NCBI GenBank assembly: GCA_900320615.1
Contig: ONSX01000008.1
Coordinates: forward strand, 1-36,501
Length of the DNA stretch: 36,501 nt
DNA from: an uncultured Eubacteriales bacterium
Lineage (GTDB): Bacteria > Bacillota > Clostridia > Lachnospirales > Lachnospiraceae
Direction: 5' to 3'
Position 1 is the first letter of the stretch, and each line of letters starts with the position of its first letter. The position numbers and the translations under genes were made by a program. Below, in pieces: positions 23,691 through 32,091 of this stretch. The notes under the pieces are model-generated. The model did no database searches, had not been told where the DNA came from, and saw only the letters and a program-made list of their open reading frames with translations.

Positions 23691-24362
23691 ATGAAGCAGA
23701 TATACCCGCTGTTTGAAAAAGTAAAAAACGATCACGCTGTCAATGCCTACATCAGTCAGCAGAATGAGAGTATGGTCGCACTACATTACACAGAACATTC
23801 CTATGCCCATGTCCGCATCGTGGCTATGCGGACCAGATACATTCTGGAGACGCTGGAATATGATCCGCATCTTGTTGACCTGGCACTCACAGCGGCCTGG
23901 CTGCACGACATCGGAAATATCGTTAACCGGTCGGATCACAGCCAGTCCGGCGCGCTGATGGCTTTTCAGATCCTGCACGACATGGATGTGCCCGCCGAGG
24001 ACATCGCCCAGATCATCTGCGCGATCGGCAACCACGACGAGGGCAACGGTGTGCCGGTCAGCGTCATTGCTGCCGCGCTCATCATCGCCGACAAGTCTGA
24101 TGTCAGACGGAGCCGCGTTCAGGAGAGCGACGAGCATCAGTTTGATATCCATGACCGCGTCAACTTCTCCGCCGTCAAGTCAAAGCTCAAAATCAATCAG
24201 AACAGAGATGCAATCAAATTAAAATTGAAGATCGATACGCGGTACGGAGAGATCGGGGAGTACTTCGAGATCTTCATGGACCGGATGCTTCTGTGCAAAA
24301 GAGCCGCAAATTTTCTGAAAATGGATTTCCACCTGATTATCAACGAACAGACGCTGCTGTAA
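23691..24362 (+). CDS. HD-domain phosphohydrolase
   Basis: 223 residues; ATG 23691 follows GGAGAGTAA. The HD fold occupies about residues 25-150, with metal-binding positions in EHSYAHVRIV, AAWLHDIGNIVNRSDHSQSG (the HD pair), AIGNHDEG and ALIIADKSDV. The C-terminal ~80 residues (SKLKINQNRDAIKLKLKIDT...EYFEIFMDRMLLC) form a second module. HD enzymes of this size hydrolyse phosphate esters of nucleotides or second messengers; the substrate cannot be told. Upstream, TTACACGGG occurs twice (~23593 and ~23614) ahead of an AT-rich TATATACAT stretch that may hold the promoter. A small remnant gene follows after 28 nt. Confidence 0.86.
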   Translation: MKQIYPLFEKVKNDHAVNAYISQQNESMVALHYTEHSYAHVRIVAMRTRYILETLEYDPHLVDLALTAAWLHDIGNIVNRSDHSQSGALMAFQILHDMDVPAEDIAQIICAIGNHDEGNGVPVSVIAAALIIADKSDVRRSRVQESDEHQFDIHDRVNFSAVKSKLKINQNRDAIKLKLKIDTRYGEIGEYFEIFMDRMLLCKRAANFLKMDFHLIINEQTLL

Positions 24363-24390
24363 ACCCATGAACATCCGGAGGCAATGATCA

Positions 24391-24546
24391 TTGAAAAAGA
24401 CATTTATCCTCGACACAAATGTAATCCTTTCATTCGGCGTCTGGAATAAAATGCGAGGCAAGGGTGTTGCGATGGTTGCATTCGATGAGCGCGATGTCGT
24501 GCGAAGCGATCTCGTGAAATATGCGATCGAGCGCATGAAACGCTGA
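24391..24546 (+). pseudogene. Internally deleted PhoH/PIN-like gene remnant (51 codons)
   Basis: TTG 24391 is preceded by GGAGG at 9 nt and reads KKTFILDTNVILSFG. That is the N-terminal strand of a PIN domain as found at the start of PIN-PhoH ATPases (KKT-(F/Y)-(V/I)-LDTNVLL). After a short junction it reads VAMVAFDERDVVRSDLVKYAIE, which resembles the D-VVR-..LV..-I end of PhoH proteins. All ~400 residues expected between are gone. I infer an in-frame internal deletion of a once full-length gene; the 51-residue frame could still be translated. Alternatively it is an unrelated small PIN-like antitoxin-style peptide. Confidence 0.5.
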
Positions 24547-24567
24547 GACGGGTAACAGTCTCTGATA

Positions 24568-24603
24568 CAGAAATCCCTCTGCTTTGGGGCAGAGGGATTT
24601 CTG
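24568..24603. terminator. Intrinsic terminator-like hairpin between convergent genes
   Basis: CAGAAATCCCTCTGC pairs perfectly with GCAGAGGGATTTCTG around a 6-nt loop. It lies between the forward remnant gene and the reverse-strand MFS gene. T tracts are poor, so efficiency is uncertain. Confidence 0.7.
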
Positions 24604-24653
24604 TGCAGGGGACGATTATCGCCTGTGCGTAGAATGTGCAAGCCGAAATGGTC

Positions 24654-25904
24654 TCATGCCGCTTTCTTCGCGGAGTGCGCGGCGGATTTCCGGAGCAGGA
24701 TCAGTCCGATGATGAAGAGCACGGCGAGCGTCGAGACGGAGATATTGATGCTGCCTGTGAGGCTCACGGTGATCGCAATCAGCATCGTCCCCACGAAAGA
24801 CGCGCCCTTTCCGCAGATGTCGTAGAGACCGAAGTACTCGCCGGAACTCTCCGCCGGGATGATCGACGCGAAGTAGGAGCGGGAGAGCGCCTGGATTGCG
24901 CCCTGGAACATGCCGACGACAAAGGCCATGACGCCGAACTGCCAGAGCGAATGCATGAACAGTGCGAAGATCGCGACCGCGAAATAGCCGATGATGCAGA
25001 CACTGATGAGGGAGAGCGCGCTGTGCTTCCCGGCCAGCTTTCCGAAGAGCGTCGCAAATGCGAACGCGACGACCTGTGTCAGCAGAAGGACGACGAGCAG
25101 TCCTATCTGGTTGATTCCGAGCGATGTGCCGATCGCGACCGCCTCGTCGATGATTGTGTAGACGCCATCGATGTAGAAGAAGAAGGCCAGCAGAAAATAA
25201 AAGACGTGCCGCTCCTCCTTATACATGTGCGTCAGTGTTCTGCCGAGACGGGAGAAACTCTCACGGACGGCGCTGCTGTTATGCTCGACGAAATGTGTCT
25301 GTCTGTAGCACTTAAGAAGCGGGATCGTCACGATGAGCCACCAGAGTCCTGCCACAAGAAATGCAAAGAACATCGCAAGGCGCATATTCATCCTGCCTGC
25401 GGTACCGACCGCGTAGAACGCGAGTGCCGCAATGAATGGGATGCAAGAGCCGAGATAGCCGTACGCGTAGCCGCCGGAGGAAATCACGTCCATCCGCTCC
25501 GGTGCTGTGATGTCAGGCAGCATCGAGTCGTAGAGAACCAGCGTGATCTGGTAGCAGCTCTTTGCGATGATGAAGAATGCGATGTAGAGCCGCCAGCCGG
25601 GGACGATACCGAGCAGTATACAGCCGATGACGCCGACAATCAGCGAGAGTGTGAACATCGGTTTCCGAAAGCCCTTCGTGTCGGACAGCGCGCCGAGCAA
25701 AGGTCCGGCAATGGCCACGAGAATCGTCACCGCACTGACTGCGTAGCTCCAGTAGGCCAGATACTGCGTGCTGCTGATGTGCTGGTTCTTGCCGAGGGTA
25801 TTGAACCAGATCGGGATCAGCGTGGACACCATCAGCGTGAACACGGAATTTCCGACGTCGTAGAGAACCCATGCCTTTTCTTCTTTTTTCATGTTCCGGA
25901 ACAT
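24654..25904 (-). CDS. MFS transporter, UMF1/Atg22-like
   Basis: About 416 residues with roughly twelve transmembrane helices. ATG 25904 (MFRNMKKEEK) has GGAGG 9 nt upstream. The N-terminus WVLYDVGNSVFTLMVSTLIP is the UMF1 family hallmark (W.LYD.GNSAF...V...I.P). GPLLGALSDTKGFRKP follows between helices 2 and 3. Also family-like are YDSMLPDI and SSGGYAYGYLG. The eukaryotic relative Atg22 exports amino acids from the vacuole; bacterial UMF1 members have largely unknown substrates. It is monocistronic and divergent from the dlt-like cluster. Confidence 0.88.
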   Translation of the reverse strand: MFRNMKKEEKAWVLYDVGNSVFTLMVSTLIPIWFNTLGKNQHISSTQYLAYWSYAVSAVTILVAIAGPLLGALSDTKGFRKPMFTLSLIVGVIGCILLGIVPGWRLYIAFFIIAKSCYQITLVLYDSMLPDITAPERMDVISSGGYAYGYLGSCIPFIAALAFYAVGTAGRMNMRLAMFFAFLVAGLWWLIVTIPLLKCYRQTHFVEHNSSAVRESFSRLGRTLTHMYKEERHVFYFLLAFFFYIDGVYTIIDEAVAIGTSLGINQIGLLVVLLLTQVVAFAFATLFGKLAGKHSALSLISVCIIGYFAVAIFALFMHSLWQFGVMAFVVGMFQGAIQALSRSYFASIIPAESSGEYFGLYDICGKGASFVGTMLIAITVSLTGSINISVSTLAVLFIIGLILLRKSAAHSAKKAA

Positions 25905-26157
25905 AGTCTGCAACCTCCGTTTTGATGTCACTTCCTGTCTTCAGGATCTGATGACAGGTGATGTTTATACTGTCTGCCGGTATCAGTGTCTTTGACCTCG
26001 CTGACGGTCTATGATATGATGAGTACACTCAAAAATCCGTCACAACGCACAACAGATATCCGGAATCAAACGCAATTTTATACAATATTATACCATCGGT
26101 GCAGGGTATGTTCTATTAAAACTATGTAAGAACCATGTTAACGGCAGGAATTCTTCA

Positions 26158-26215
26158 GAAACCTTAAGGTTTCCTCCACAAAACTTTAAGGATTTATGGA
26201 TATGCTCATTTAAGG
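26158..26215 (+). promoter_or_regulatory. Palindrome and TTAAGG direct repeats upstream of the dlt-like cluster
   Basis: A perfect 16-bp palindrome, GAAACCTTAAGGTTTC (26158-26173), is followed by two more TTAAGG copies at 26186 and 26210. The three copies are 22 and 24 bp apart, i.e. about two helix turns, on one DNA face. They lie just ahead of the ribosome binding site of the first cluster gene. This is the layout of a response-regulator or repressor operator. The rest of the 335-base divergent gap is AT-rich with several TATA-like stretches (near 26085-26095), but I could not settle a promoter. Confidence 0.5.
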
Positions 26216-26239
26216 ATCGCAAAGGAGACGAATAATCCG

Positions 26240-27760
26240 ATGAATAATGTACTGGAAATGCTTGAGAGAACAGCCGCGAGGCTTCCTGACAGACCCGCCG
26301 TGGCCGATGCGGAGCGCACCCTGACATGGGCAGAGCTTCTTCTTGCATCGCAGCGGGCAGGAAGTGCGCTCGCGGACAAAATATCCGGAAATAAACCGGT
26401 CGCGGTCTGTGCGGAGAAGAGCGCGCTCACCCTTGCCGTGCAGCTCGGCGTCGCCTATGCCGGTGGCTTCTATGTGCCGGTCAGCAGCGATCAGCCGGCG
26501 GATCGGGTGAGAAAGATTCTGGCGCGGCTGAAGACAGAGCTTGTTATTGCGGAGGAGAGTCAGATTCCGGCCGTCCGCGGCGCAGGTTTTGAGGGAGAGG
26601 TCCTCACGATTTCCGATCTGACAGCAGGAAATGAAGATCCGGATCGCGAAACACTCGCGCGCATTCGTGAGAGTGCCTCTCCCGACGATCTTCTGTATGG
26701 CATTTTTACATCCGGCTCCACAGGAGAGCCGAAATGCGTGTCAGTCAGCCACAGGTCGGTCATTGATTTCATTTCTCACTTCACAGAGATCTTTCAGATC
26801 ACGGAACATGACAGACTCGGCAATCAGGCGCCATTTGACTTCGACGTGTCGGTGAAGGACATATATTCCTGTCTCATGACGGGCGCGGAGCTTGTAATTA
26901 TCGACCGCCGGCTCTTTGCGATGCCGGCGAAGCTGATCGATTACCTGAATGACAAAGAGGTGACTGTCCTCATCTGGGCCGTGTCGGCGCTCACGACTGT
27001 GACAGCCTTAAAGGGTCTCGACTACGGGGTTCCGGGGTATGTGCGCCTCATTATGTTCAGCGGGGAGGCGATGCCGACCGGGCCGCTTGATGCGTGGAGG
27101 TCGGCGCTTCCGGAGACGGAGTTCGTGAACCTCTACGGACCGTCCGAGATCACGTGCAATTGCACATATTACCGGATCGGGAGGGACTCTGAGAAGGGCA
27201 GACAGATACCGATCGGAAAGCCGTTCCCGGGACGCAGGGTGTTCCTTCTCGACGAGCGCTGGCACGAGATTAAAGAGCCCGGGATAGAAGGAGAGATCTG
27301 CGTGGCCGGCGAGTCCGTCGCGGCCGGGTATTACAACGACCCGGAGCGGACACAGAAGAGCTTCGTGCATTTTGTGGCAAGTGACGGGAGGAAGCTGCGG
27401 ATGTATATGACCGGTGACCTCGCAAAGTACGACGAGGATGGGAACCTCATCTTCTGCGGGAGAAAGGACTTCCAGATCAAGCTGTTCGGCCACAGGATCG
27501 AGCTCGAGGAGATCGAGAAGGCAATCGCGAACACCGATGGCGTCTCGGACAGCTGCTGTGTATTCACGCCGGAAAACAGCCGGATCACTGCATTTTACAC
27601 GGGGACGGCGGACGCGCATGCGATCCGGGAGACGCTCGTTCGGGAGATCCCGAGATACATGCTTCCGCGCCGCTTTATCAGGCTCGAAAGTTTTCCAGTC
27701 ACCAAGAATGGCAAGAAGGACAGAAATGAGCTGCGCAGCCGGGCGATGGGCAGAGGCTGA
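26240..27760 (+). CDS. dltA: DltA-like amino acid-carrier protein ligase (adenylation enzyme)
   Basis: 506 residues, the length of DltA. It should activate an amino acid with ATP and load it on the carrier protein encoded at 29278. The adenylation motifs are present: P-loop GIFTSGSTGEPK (~residue 152), NLYGPSEIT (~297), MYMTGDLAKYDEDGNL, GRKDFQIKLFGHRIELEEIE, and the catalytic C-terminal Lys in VTKNGKKDRNEL. In characterised DltA the sequence FCGE carries the Cys (269 in Bacillus cereus) that selects D-alanine; here it is FSGE with Ser274. The A5 region is GPSEITCNCTYY rather than the GPTEATV-type of DltA. Specificity may therefore not be D-alanine. ATG 26240 is 12 nt after AAAGGAG. First gene of a five-gene cluster. 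Confidence 0.85.
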   Translation: MNNVLEMLERTAARLPDRPAVADAERTLTWAELLLASQRAGSALADKISGNKPVAVCAEKSALTLAVQLGVAYAGGFYVPVSSDQPADRVRKILARLKTELVIAEESQIPAVRGAGFEGEVLTISDLTAGNEDPDRETLARIRESASPDDLLYGIFTSGSTGEPKCVSVSHRSVIDFISHFTEIFQITEHDRLGNQAPFDFDVSVKDIYSCLMTGAELVIIDRRLFAMPAKLIDYLNDKEVTVLIWAVSALTTVTALKGLDYGVPGYVRLIMFSGEAMPTGPLDAWRSALPETEFVNLYGPSEITCNCTYYRIGRDSEKGRQIPIGKPFPGRRVFLLDERWHEIKEPGIEGEICVAGESVAAGYYNDPERTQKSFVHFVASDGRKLRMYMTGDLAKYDEDGNLIFCGRKDFQIKLFGHRIELEEIEKAIANTDGVSDSCCVFTPENSRITAFYTGTADAHAIRETLVREIPRYMLPRRFIRLESFPVTKNGKKDRNELRSRAMGRG

Positions 27761-27894
27761 GCAGGTGAGGAAAGACAATGCCTGTGGCGGACCTGAATCC
27801 GGTTGTGAAGGCTGCGGCTTAGCAGGTGCAGGCAGGAGATTGATTCGGAAAGGAGACGGCGGCTTTCGGAACGGGGCTGCTTTCAAAGTGACTT

Positions 27895-29157
27895 ATGACG
27901 GACGACATGCTGCGGGAAGCATTGAAGAACACGGGGACGCCTCTCTACGTCTATGATCTGGACGAGGCGGAGGGCCGCGCGGACGCTGTGCACGCCATGC
28001 TGGGAGACGATATCGGGCTGTGCTTTGCGATGAAGAGCAATCCGTTCATCGCAAAGACAATGGCTGGTCATGCGGATCGGATCGAGTGCTGCTCGATCGG
28101 TGAGTTCCGCATCGCGGTGAGACAGAACGTGCCACTCGAGAAAATTTTTTATTCTGGCGTCATGAAGACGAAGGAGGAGATTGCGGAGGTCATGGATCTC
28201 TGCGGGGAGCGGTGTACCTATACGGCGGAATCCGTCTCTCAGTTCCGCGATATCGCGGAGGCGGCGGAGGCGCGGCACATAAGGGTCCGCGTGTTCCCGC
28301 GCCTTACGAGCGGAAACCAGTTCGGCATGGACAGGGAGGAAATAAAAAACCTCCTCGCGCGGGCGGATAAGAGCCGCAGCGTGAGCATCAGCGGCATCCA
28401 CTATTTTTCGGGCACGCAGAAGAAGGAACATATGATCCGGAAGGAGCTGGACATGCTGAGGACCTTCTTCGACGAGCTGGCGGCGGAAGGATGGTCTGAC
28501 CTTGAGCTCGAGTACGGTCCAGGTTTCCCGATCGGCTATTTTGAAAATGACAGCCGCGGCATCACGGAGGATGCGGTGCGGCAGCTTGCGCTCCTTGCAA
28601 AGGAGATCGGAGCGGCTTATGTCACCTTCGAGATGGGACGGTTCCTTGCGGCCGGCTGTGGCGTTTATATCACATCGATCCGCGACATAAAGAAAAACGG
28701 AAAACAGACGTATGTGATTCTTGACGGTGGCATCCACCAGATCCAGTACGACGGCCAGATCCGCGGCATGTTCGTTCCGGAAATCACCGTTATGGGCCGT
28801 GAGAGCGGATCTGGCAGCGGGACGGCTGAACGTCTGGACAGAGCAGGTCAGCAGAATCAGACAAACACTGACGGCAGGACGGAACATCAGGGAGAGCCCG
28901 GCAAAGAGGCGCATACATATGTCCTCTGCGGGTCGCTTTGCACCGTGAATGATATTCTCTGCGCGCGCTACGACAGCGGCATCAGGCTCCTTGCAGGAGA
29001 TGTCCTCATTTTCCACAATGCGGGTGCTTACAGCGCGTTTGAGGGTATGGCACTCTTCCTGAGCCACGATCTGCCGGCGGTTGTGACATGGAGCCGGGCA
29101 GAGGGATTCCGGACGGTTCGGAAGAGCCTGCAGACCTGGCCGATGAACACGAAGTGA
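27895..29157 (+). CDS. Fold-III PLP-dependent decarboxylase (LysA/BtrK-like) in a dlt-like cluster
   Basis: 420 residues. An alanine-racemase-like barrel comes first, with the PLP Lys47 in LCFAMKSNPF, IECCSIGEF, IFYSGVMKT, a His in GIHYFSGTQ, the PLP-phosphate region LELEYGPGFP, and FEMGRFLAAGCGVY. The C-terminal beta-domain has CGSLCTVND (catalytic Cys349, Asp353) and FHNAGAYSAFEGM. These are marks of the ornithine/diaminopimelate decarboxylase family. Relatives include BtrK of butirosin synthesis, which decarboxylates a carrier-bound Glu. A polar ~40-residue insertion (SGSGTAERLDRAGQQNQTN...) precedes CGSLC. ATG 27895 lacks a clear ribosome binding site, and 134 nt without a gene separate it from the ligase. 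Its position between ligase and carrier protein suggests it prepares the loaded residue. The substrate is unknown. Confidence 0.85.
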   Translation: MTDDMLREALKNTGTPLYVYDLDEAEGRADAVHAMLGDDIGLCFAMKSNPFIAKTMAGHADRIECCSIGEFRIAVRQNVPLEKIFYSGVMKTKEEIAEVMDLCGERCTYTAESVSQFRDIAEAAEARHIRVRVFPRLTSGNQFGMDREEIKNLLARADKSRSVSISGIHYFSGTQKKEHMIRKELDMLRTFFDELAAEGWSDLELEYGPGFPIGYFENDSRGITEDAVRQLALLAKEIGAAYVTFEMGRFLAAGCGVYITSIRDIKKNGKQTYVILDGGIHQIQYDGQIRGMFVPEITVMGRESGSGSGTAERLDRAGQQNQTNTDGRTEHQGEPGKEAHTYVLCGSLCTVNDILCARYDSGIRLLAGDVLIFHNAGAYSAFEGMALFLSHDLPAVVTWSRAEGFRTVRKSLQTWPMNTK

Positions 29158-29187
29158 CAGCATTCGTTTTCCGCATCTGACATTCAC

Positions 29188-29221
29188 GCGGAAAAATCGG
29201 GATTGCGGAAAAATCGGGATT
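29188..29221 (+). repeat. 17-bp perfect tandem duplication
   Basis: GCGGAAAAATCGGGATT occurs twice head to tail in the 120-nt gap between the decarboxylase and carrier protein genes. It looks like a recent duplication. Confidence 0.9.
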
Positions 29222-29277
29222 CCGGATAAGGCATAACTATATGGAACGATCGATATGATCAGAAAGGAAGTAATTAT

Positions 29278-29517
29278 ATGAGTGAGAACCTGACAAATGA
29301 AATCATTGGCATCCTGAACGAGATTGATGACACAGTTGACTACAAGAACGAGAAGCATCTGATCGACGATCATATTCTCGATTCGTTCGGCATCATTTCT
29401 CTTGTCGCGGAGCTCGAGGGCCAGTACGACGTGAAGGTCAGCGCTGCTGATATGGTCCCGGAGAATTTCAATTCTGCAGACGCGATTGCGGCTATGGTTG
29501 AAAGACTGAGGAAATAA
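29278..29517 (+). CDS. Acyl/aminoacyl carrier protein (DltC-like)
   Basis: 79 residues; ATG 29278 has AAAGGAAG 8 nt upstream. It is a four-helix carrier protein with the phosphopantetheine Ser36 in HILDSFGIISLVAELE. DltC has DSM or similar at this place, ordinary ACPs DSL. Acidic recognition helix 2 (ELEGQYDVKVSAADMVPENF) is as expected. It would accept the residue activated by the ligase and pass it to the MBOAT protein, whose gene starts 4 nt later. The nearest role model is DltC of D-alanyl-teichoic acid synthesis. Confidence 0.9.
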   Translation: MSENLTNEIIGILNEIDDTVDYKNEKHLIDDHILDSFGIISLVAELEGQYDVKVSAADMVPENFNSADAIAAMVERLRK

Positions 29518-29521
29518 TCGG

Positions 29522-31048
29522 ATGACGTATTTCGAGGCGCTCTACCTGTTTCTGATGCTCCCGGCGCTGGTCATTGTCTACCAGCTTCTGCCGCGGAAAG
29601 TCAGGTGGATCTCGCTCCTTGCGGCGAGTATCCTCTTTTATGTGTCGATCAGCGGCGTTCTTCTGATCTGGGTCATCCTTGCAGCTGCGTGGACCTGGGG
29701 CCTCGGGATTCTGCTCGAAAACCTGCGGGGAGACAGAAGGCAGGGAAAGATACTTCTTCTCGGCATTCTGGGCCTCCTTGCCACGCTTGCCGTCTTCAAG
29801 TACGCGGGGTTTATCCAGATCAATGCGGGGCGGTTGTACAGACTGTTTCATCCCCGGCATCAGATCATCTGGAGGACATTTGCGGCACCGCTCGGAATTT
29901 CATTTTATACCCTGGATGCGATCGGCTATCTGACCGATGTCTTCTGGGGGAAAATGAAACCGGAGAAGAACCCGCTGCGGATTCTTCTGATCCTGTGCTT
30001 CTTCCCGAAGGTCATGGAGGGCCCGATCTTAAGCAGCGGCCAGCTTCAGAAGGAGCTGCGCGCCGGCGATCCGATTCGTTTTCAGAACCTCGCTGACGGC
30101 TCGATCCGGATCGTCTGGGGCCTCTTCAAGGAATATGTCATTGCGAACCGTCTGATCATTGACGTCAACGCAATTTTCAATCATTATGAGCAGTATAGCG
30201 GCGCGGTCATTGCCGTCTCGGGCATTCTCTACGCGCTTCAGCTCTATATGGATTTCTCCGGCACGATGGATGTCGTTCTCGGTTCCGCGAAGCTCTTTGG
30301 AATCGGGATGCCGGAAAACTTCCGCCAGCCTTTTTTTGCGGTGAATGCGTCTGAGTTCTGGCGCAGATGGCATATTACGCTCGGCGTCTGGTTCAGGACC
30401 TATATCTTTTACCCGATCTCGCTGTCGAAGCCGGTCATGAAGTGGAACCGCTATGCGCGGAAGAAGTACGGGCGGTATATCATGCAGCTCGGCACGACTG
30501 CGGTGTGCATCTTTCCGGTCTGGCTCGCGAACGGTGTCTGGCACGGCGGTCAGTGGAACTATCTGTTCTACGGCATGTACTACTTTGTGATCCTTATGAT
30601 CGAGGCGGCACTGGTGCCGGTCCGCAAGGGCATTGAGAAGAGACTTCCCGGGACATGGGCGAAGAACCTCTGGAAGCTGTTCCGGATCGTGAAAAACTGG
30701 TTTGTTATTTTCACGGGCGAGATGTTCTTCCGGGCGAACGGACTTAGAGCGGGATTTCGGATGTTCCGGAGCATGTTCCGCGGTTTTACATTCCGCACCT
30801 TTACGGACGGAACACTGTTCACCCTCGGTCTCAGCAGGGCGGGCTGTATGCTGGCGGGAGTCGGCATCATCGTTGTCTTTCTATACGACCTCTGCCGCGA
30901 GCTGAACTTCGTTCCCGACAAGAGAATTGGAAAATGGGAGACACCGGTCAGATGGACGCTCTATTACGCCCTGATCATCGCGGTGTTTCTGTTCGGTGCA
31001 TATGGCGCCGGTTATCTGAAAGTGGATATGATTTATGCAGGATTCTAA
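29522..31048 (+). CDS. MBOAT acyltransferase (AlgI/DltB family)
   Basis: 508 residues with about eleven membrane helices. MBOAT hallmarks: GISFYTLDAIGYLTDVFWGK, FFPKVMEGPI, YMDFSGTMDVVLGSAKLFGI, FRQPFFAVNASEFWRRWHIT and LGVWFRTYIFYPIS. The invariant His is His341 in NGVWHGGQWNY. The wording of these motifs is closer to AlgI-type proteins (alginate/wall-polymer O-acetylation) than to classical DltB. In the cluster it should move the residue from the carrier protein across or at the membrane to an outside acceptor. ATG 29522 follows GAGGAAA and is 4 nt after the carrier gene; its end overlaps the next gene by 14 nt. Confidence 0.92.
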   Translation: MTYFEALYLFLMLPALVIVYQLLPRKVRWISLLAASILFYVSISGVLLIWVILAAAWTWGLGILLENLRGDRRQGKILLLGILGLLATLAVFKYAGFIQINAGRLYRLFHPRHQIIWRTFAAPLGISFYTLDAIGYLTDVFWGKMKPEKNPLRILLILCFFPKVMEGPILSSGQLQKELRAGDPIRFQNLADGSIRIVWGLFKEYVIANRLIIDVNAIFNHYEQYSGAVIAVSGILYALQLYMDFSGTMDVVLGSAKLFGIGMPENFRQPFFAVNASEFWRRWHITLGVWFRTYIFYPISLSKPVMKWNRYARKKYGRYIMQLGTTAVCIFPVWLANGVWHGGQWNYLFYGMYYFVILMIEAALVPVRKGIEKRLPGTWAKNLWKLFRIVKNWFVIFTGEMFFRANGLRAGFRMFRSMFRGFTFRTFTDGTLFTLGLSRAGCMLAGVGIIVVFLYDLCRELNFVPDKRIGKWETPVRWTLYYALIIAVFLFGAYGAGYLKVDMIYAGF

Positions 31049-32051
31049 TAACAAGCCGGAGACAAGCAAGAACGGAACCGGCATCGGAAGAAAAATCGGG
31101 CGAACAGCCCTGTTCTTCCTGATTCTCTGCCTCATGGTCGAGGGCATATCGCAGATGATCAGTCGCAACCCGCGATATCAGAAGGGCGAGATCGGCGGCC
31201 GGAACGCAGTCTATGTGCGCCTTGCCAATGAGACGCCAGATTCACTCCAGGTTATCAATATCGGTGACAGCGAGAGCTACACGACGTTCAGTCCGATCCA
31301 GGCGTGGGAGGAGACAGGCATCACCTCCTACGACTGCGGACAGCCGGGACAGAGACTTGCAGAGACGATGACGATTCTGAAGGCTGTCTTCAGGCGGCAG
31401 CAGCCGGAGCTCGTTCTTCTGGAGGCTCATGACGCATTCACGAAGGAAACAATGGTCGACGATCTTGAGATGCGCTTCACGGAGCTCATCGGGCAGCTTT
31501 TTCCGGTCGTACGCTATCACAGCTTCTGGAACGCCGACACATATGAGAGCGCGATAGTCTCGAATTACAAGGGCTTCGGGATTCGGACGGCCGTGCATCC
31601 TTATGACGGGAAGAATTACATGTCCCGTAAAATGAAAAACGTGACGGTCAGCACTCTCAGCATGCGGAGTCTTGAGGAAATCCGTGACTACTGTGAGAAG
31701 CGCGGCGCAAAACTTGTCCTCTACAGCGCGCCATCACCGAGAAACTATAATCAGGCGCGTGTGGACGCGCTCACGGCAGCGGCGGCGGAGCTCGGGGTCG
31801 ATTACATCGACCTGAATAGTATTGCGGATGAGATCGGTATCAACTGGTCCACGGACTCACTCGATGACGGCGATCATCTGAACCTGTCCGGCTCGGAGAA
31901 GACGACCCGCTATCTCACAAAATATCTGGTGGATATGTGCGGGATTACAGGCATTGAAAACAATCCGGCGCAGGCGTCCTGGGCAGAGGATGCAGCGAAT
32001 TATGACAAGGAGGTCGATGGGCTGATTGAGAGGATTCGTGGCATTGTGTGA
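31035..32051 (+). CDS. SGNH-hydrolase-type membrane protein (DltD/AlgX-like role)
   Basis: 338 residues. An N-terminal anchor helix is at ~26-42 (ALFFLILCLMVEGISQM), then an extracellular SGNH fold. Block I is INIGDSES with Ser79, and block V DDGDHLNLSG gives the Asp278-x-x-His281 pair. FVLYSAPSP-like strand KLVLYSAPSPRNYNQ lies between. Such proteins accompany MBOAT transferases (DltD in teichoic acid D-alanylation, AlgX/PatB/OatA modules in acetylation) and pass the acyl group to the final acceptor. Classical DltD signatures are absent, so it fits the AlgI-like partner. ATG 31035 lies inside the end of the MBOAT gene, showing tight coupling. Last gene of the cluster, followed by a terminator. 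Confidence 0.85.
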   Translation: MQDSNNKPETSKNGTGIGRKIGRTALFFLILCLMVEGISQMISRNPRYQKGEIGGRNAVYVRLANETPDSLQVINIGDSESYTTFSPIQAWEETGITSYDCGQPGQRLAETMTILKAVFRRQQPELVLLEAHDAFTKETMVDDLEMRFTELIGQLFPVVRYHSFWNADTYESAIVSNYKGFGIRTAVHPYDGKNYMSRKMKNVTVSTLSMRSLEEIRDYCEKRGAKLVLYSAPSPRNYNQARVDALTAAAAELGVDYIDLNSIADEIGINWSTDSLDDGDHLNLSGSEKTTRYLTKYLVDMCGITGIENNPAQASWAEDAANYDKEVDGLIERIRGIV

Positions 32052-32091
32052 CCTGCCCGAATTGATGAAGAGGCACATGAAAACAGCAGAA

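Noticed and set aside
24636-25925. Long forward-strand frame of 429 codons opposite the MFS gene
   Set aside because: Asp/Glu/Arg/His-rich antisense shadow of a GC-rich membrane-protein gene; the reverse strand has clear UMF1 motifs.
27883-29373. Long reverse-strand frame of ~496 codons opposite the decarboxylase
   Set aside because: The forward strand carries PLP-enzyme motifs and the carrier gene; the reverse frame has no recognisable domain.
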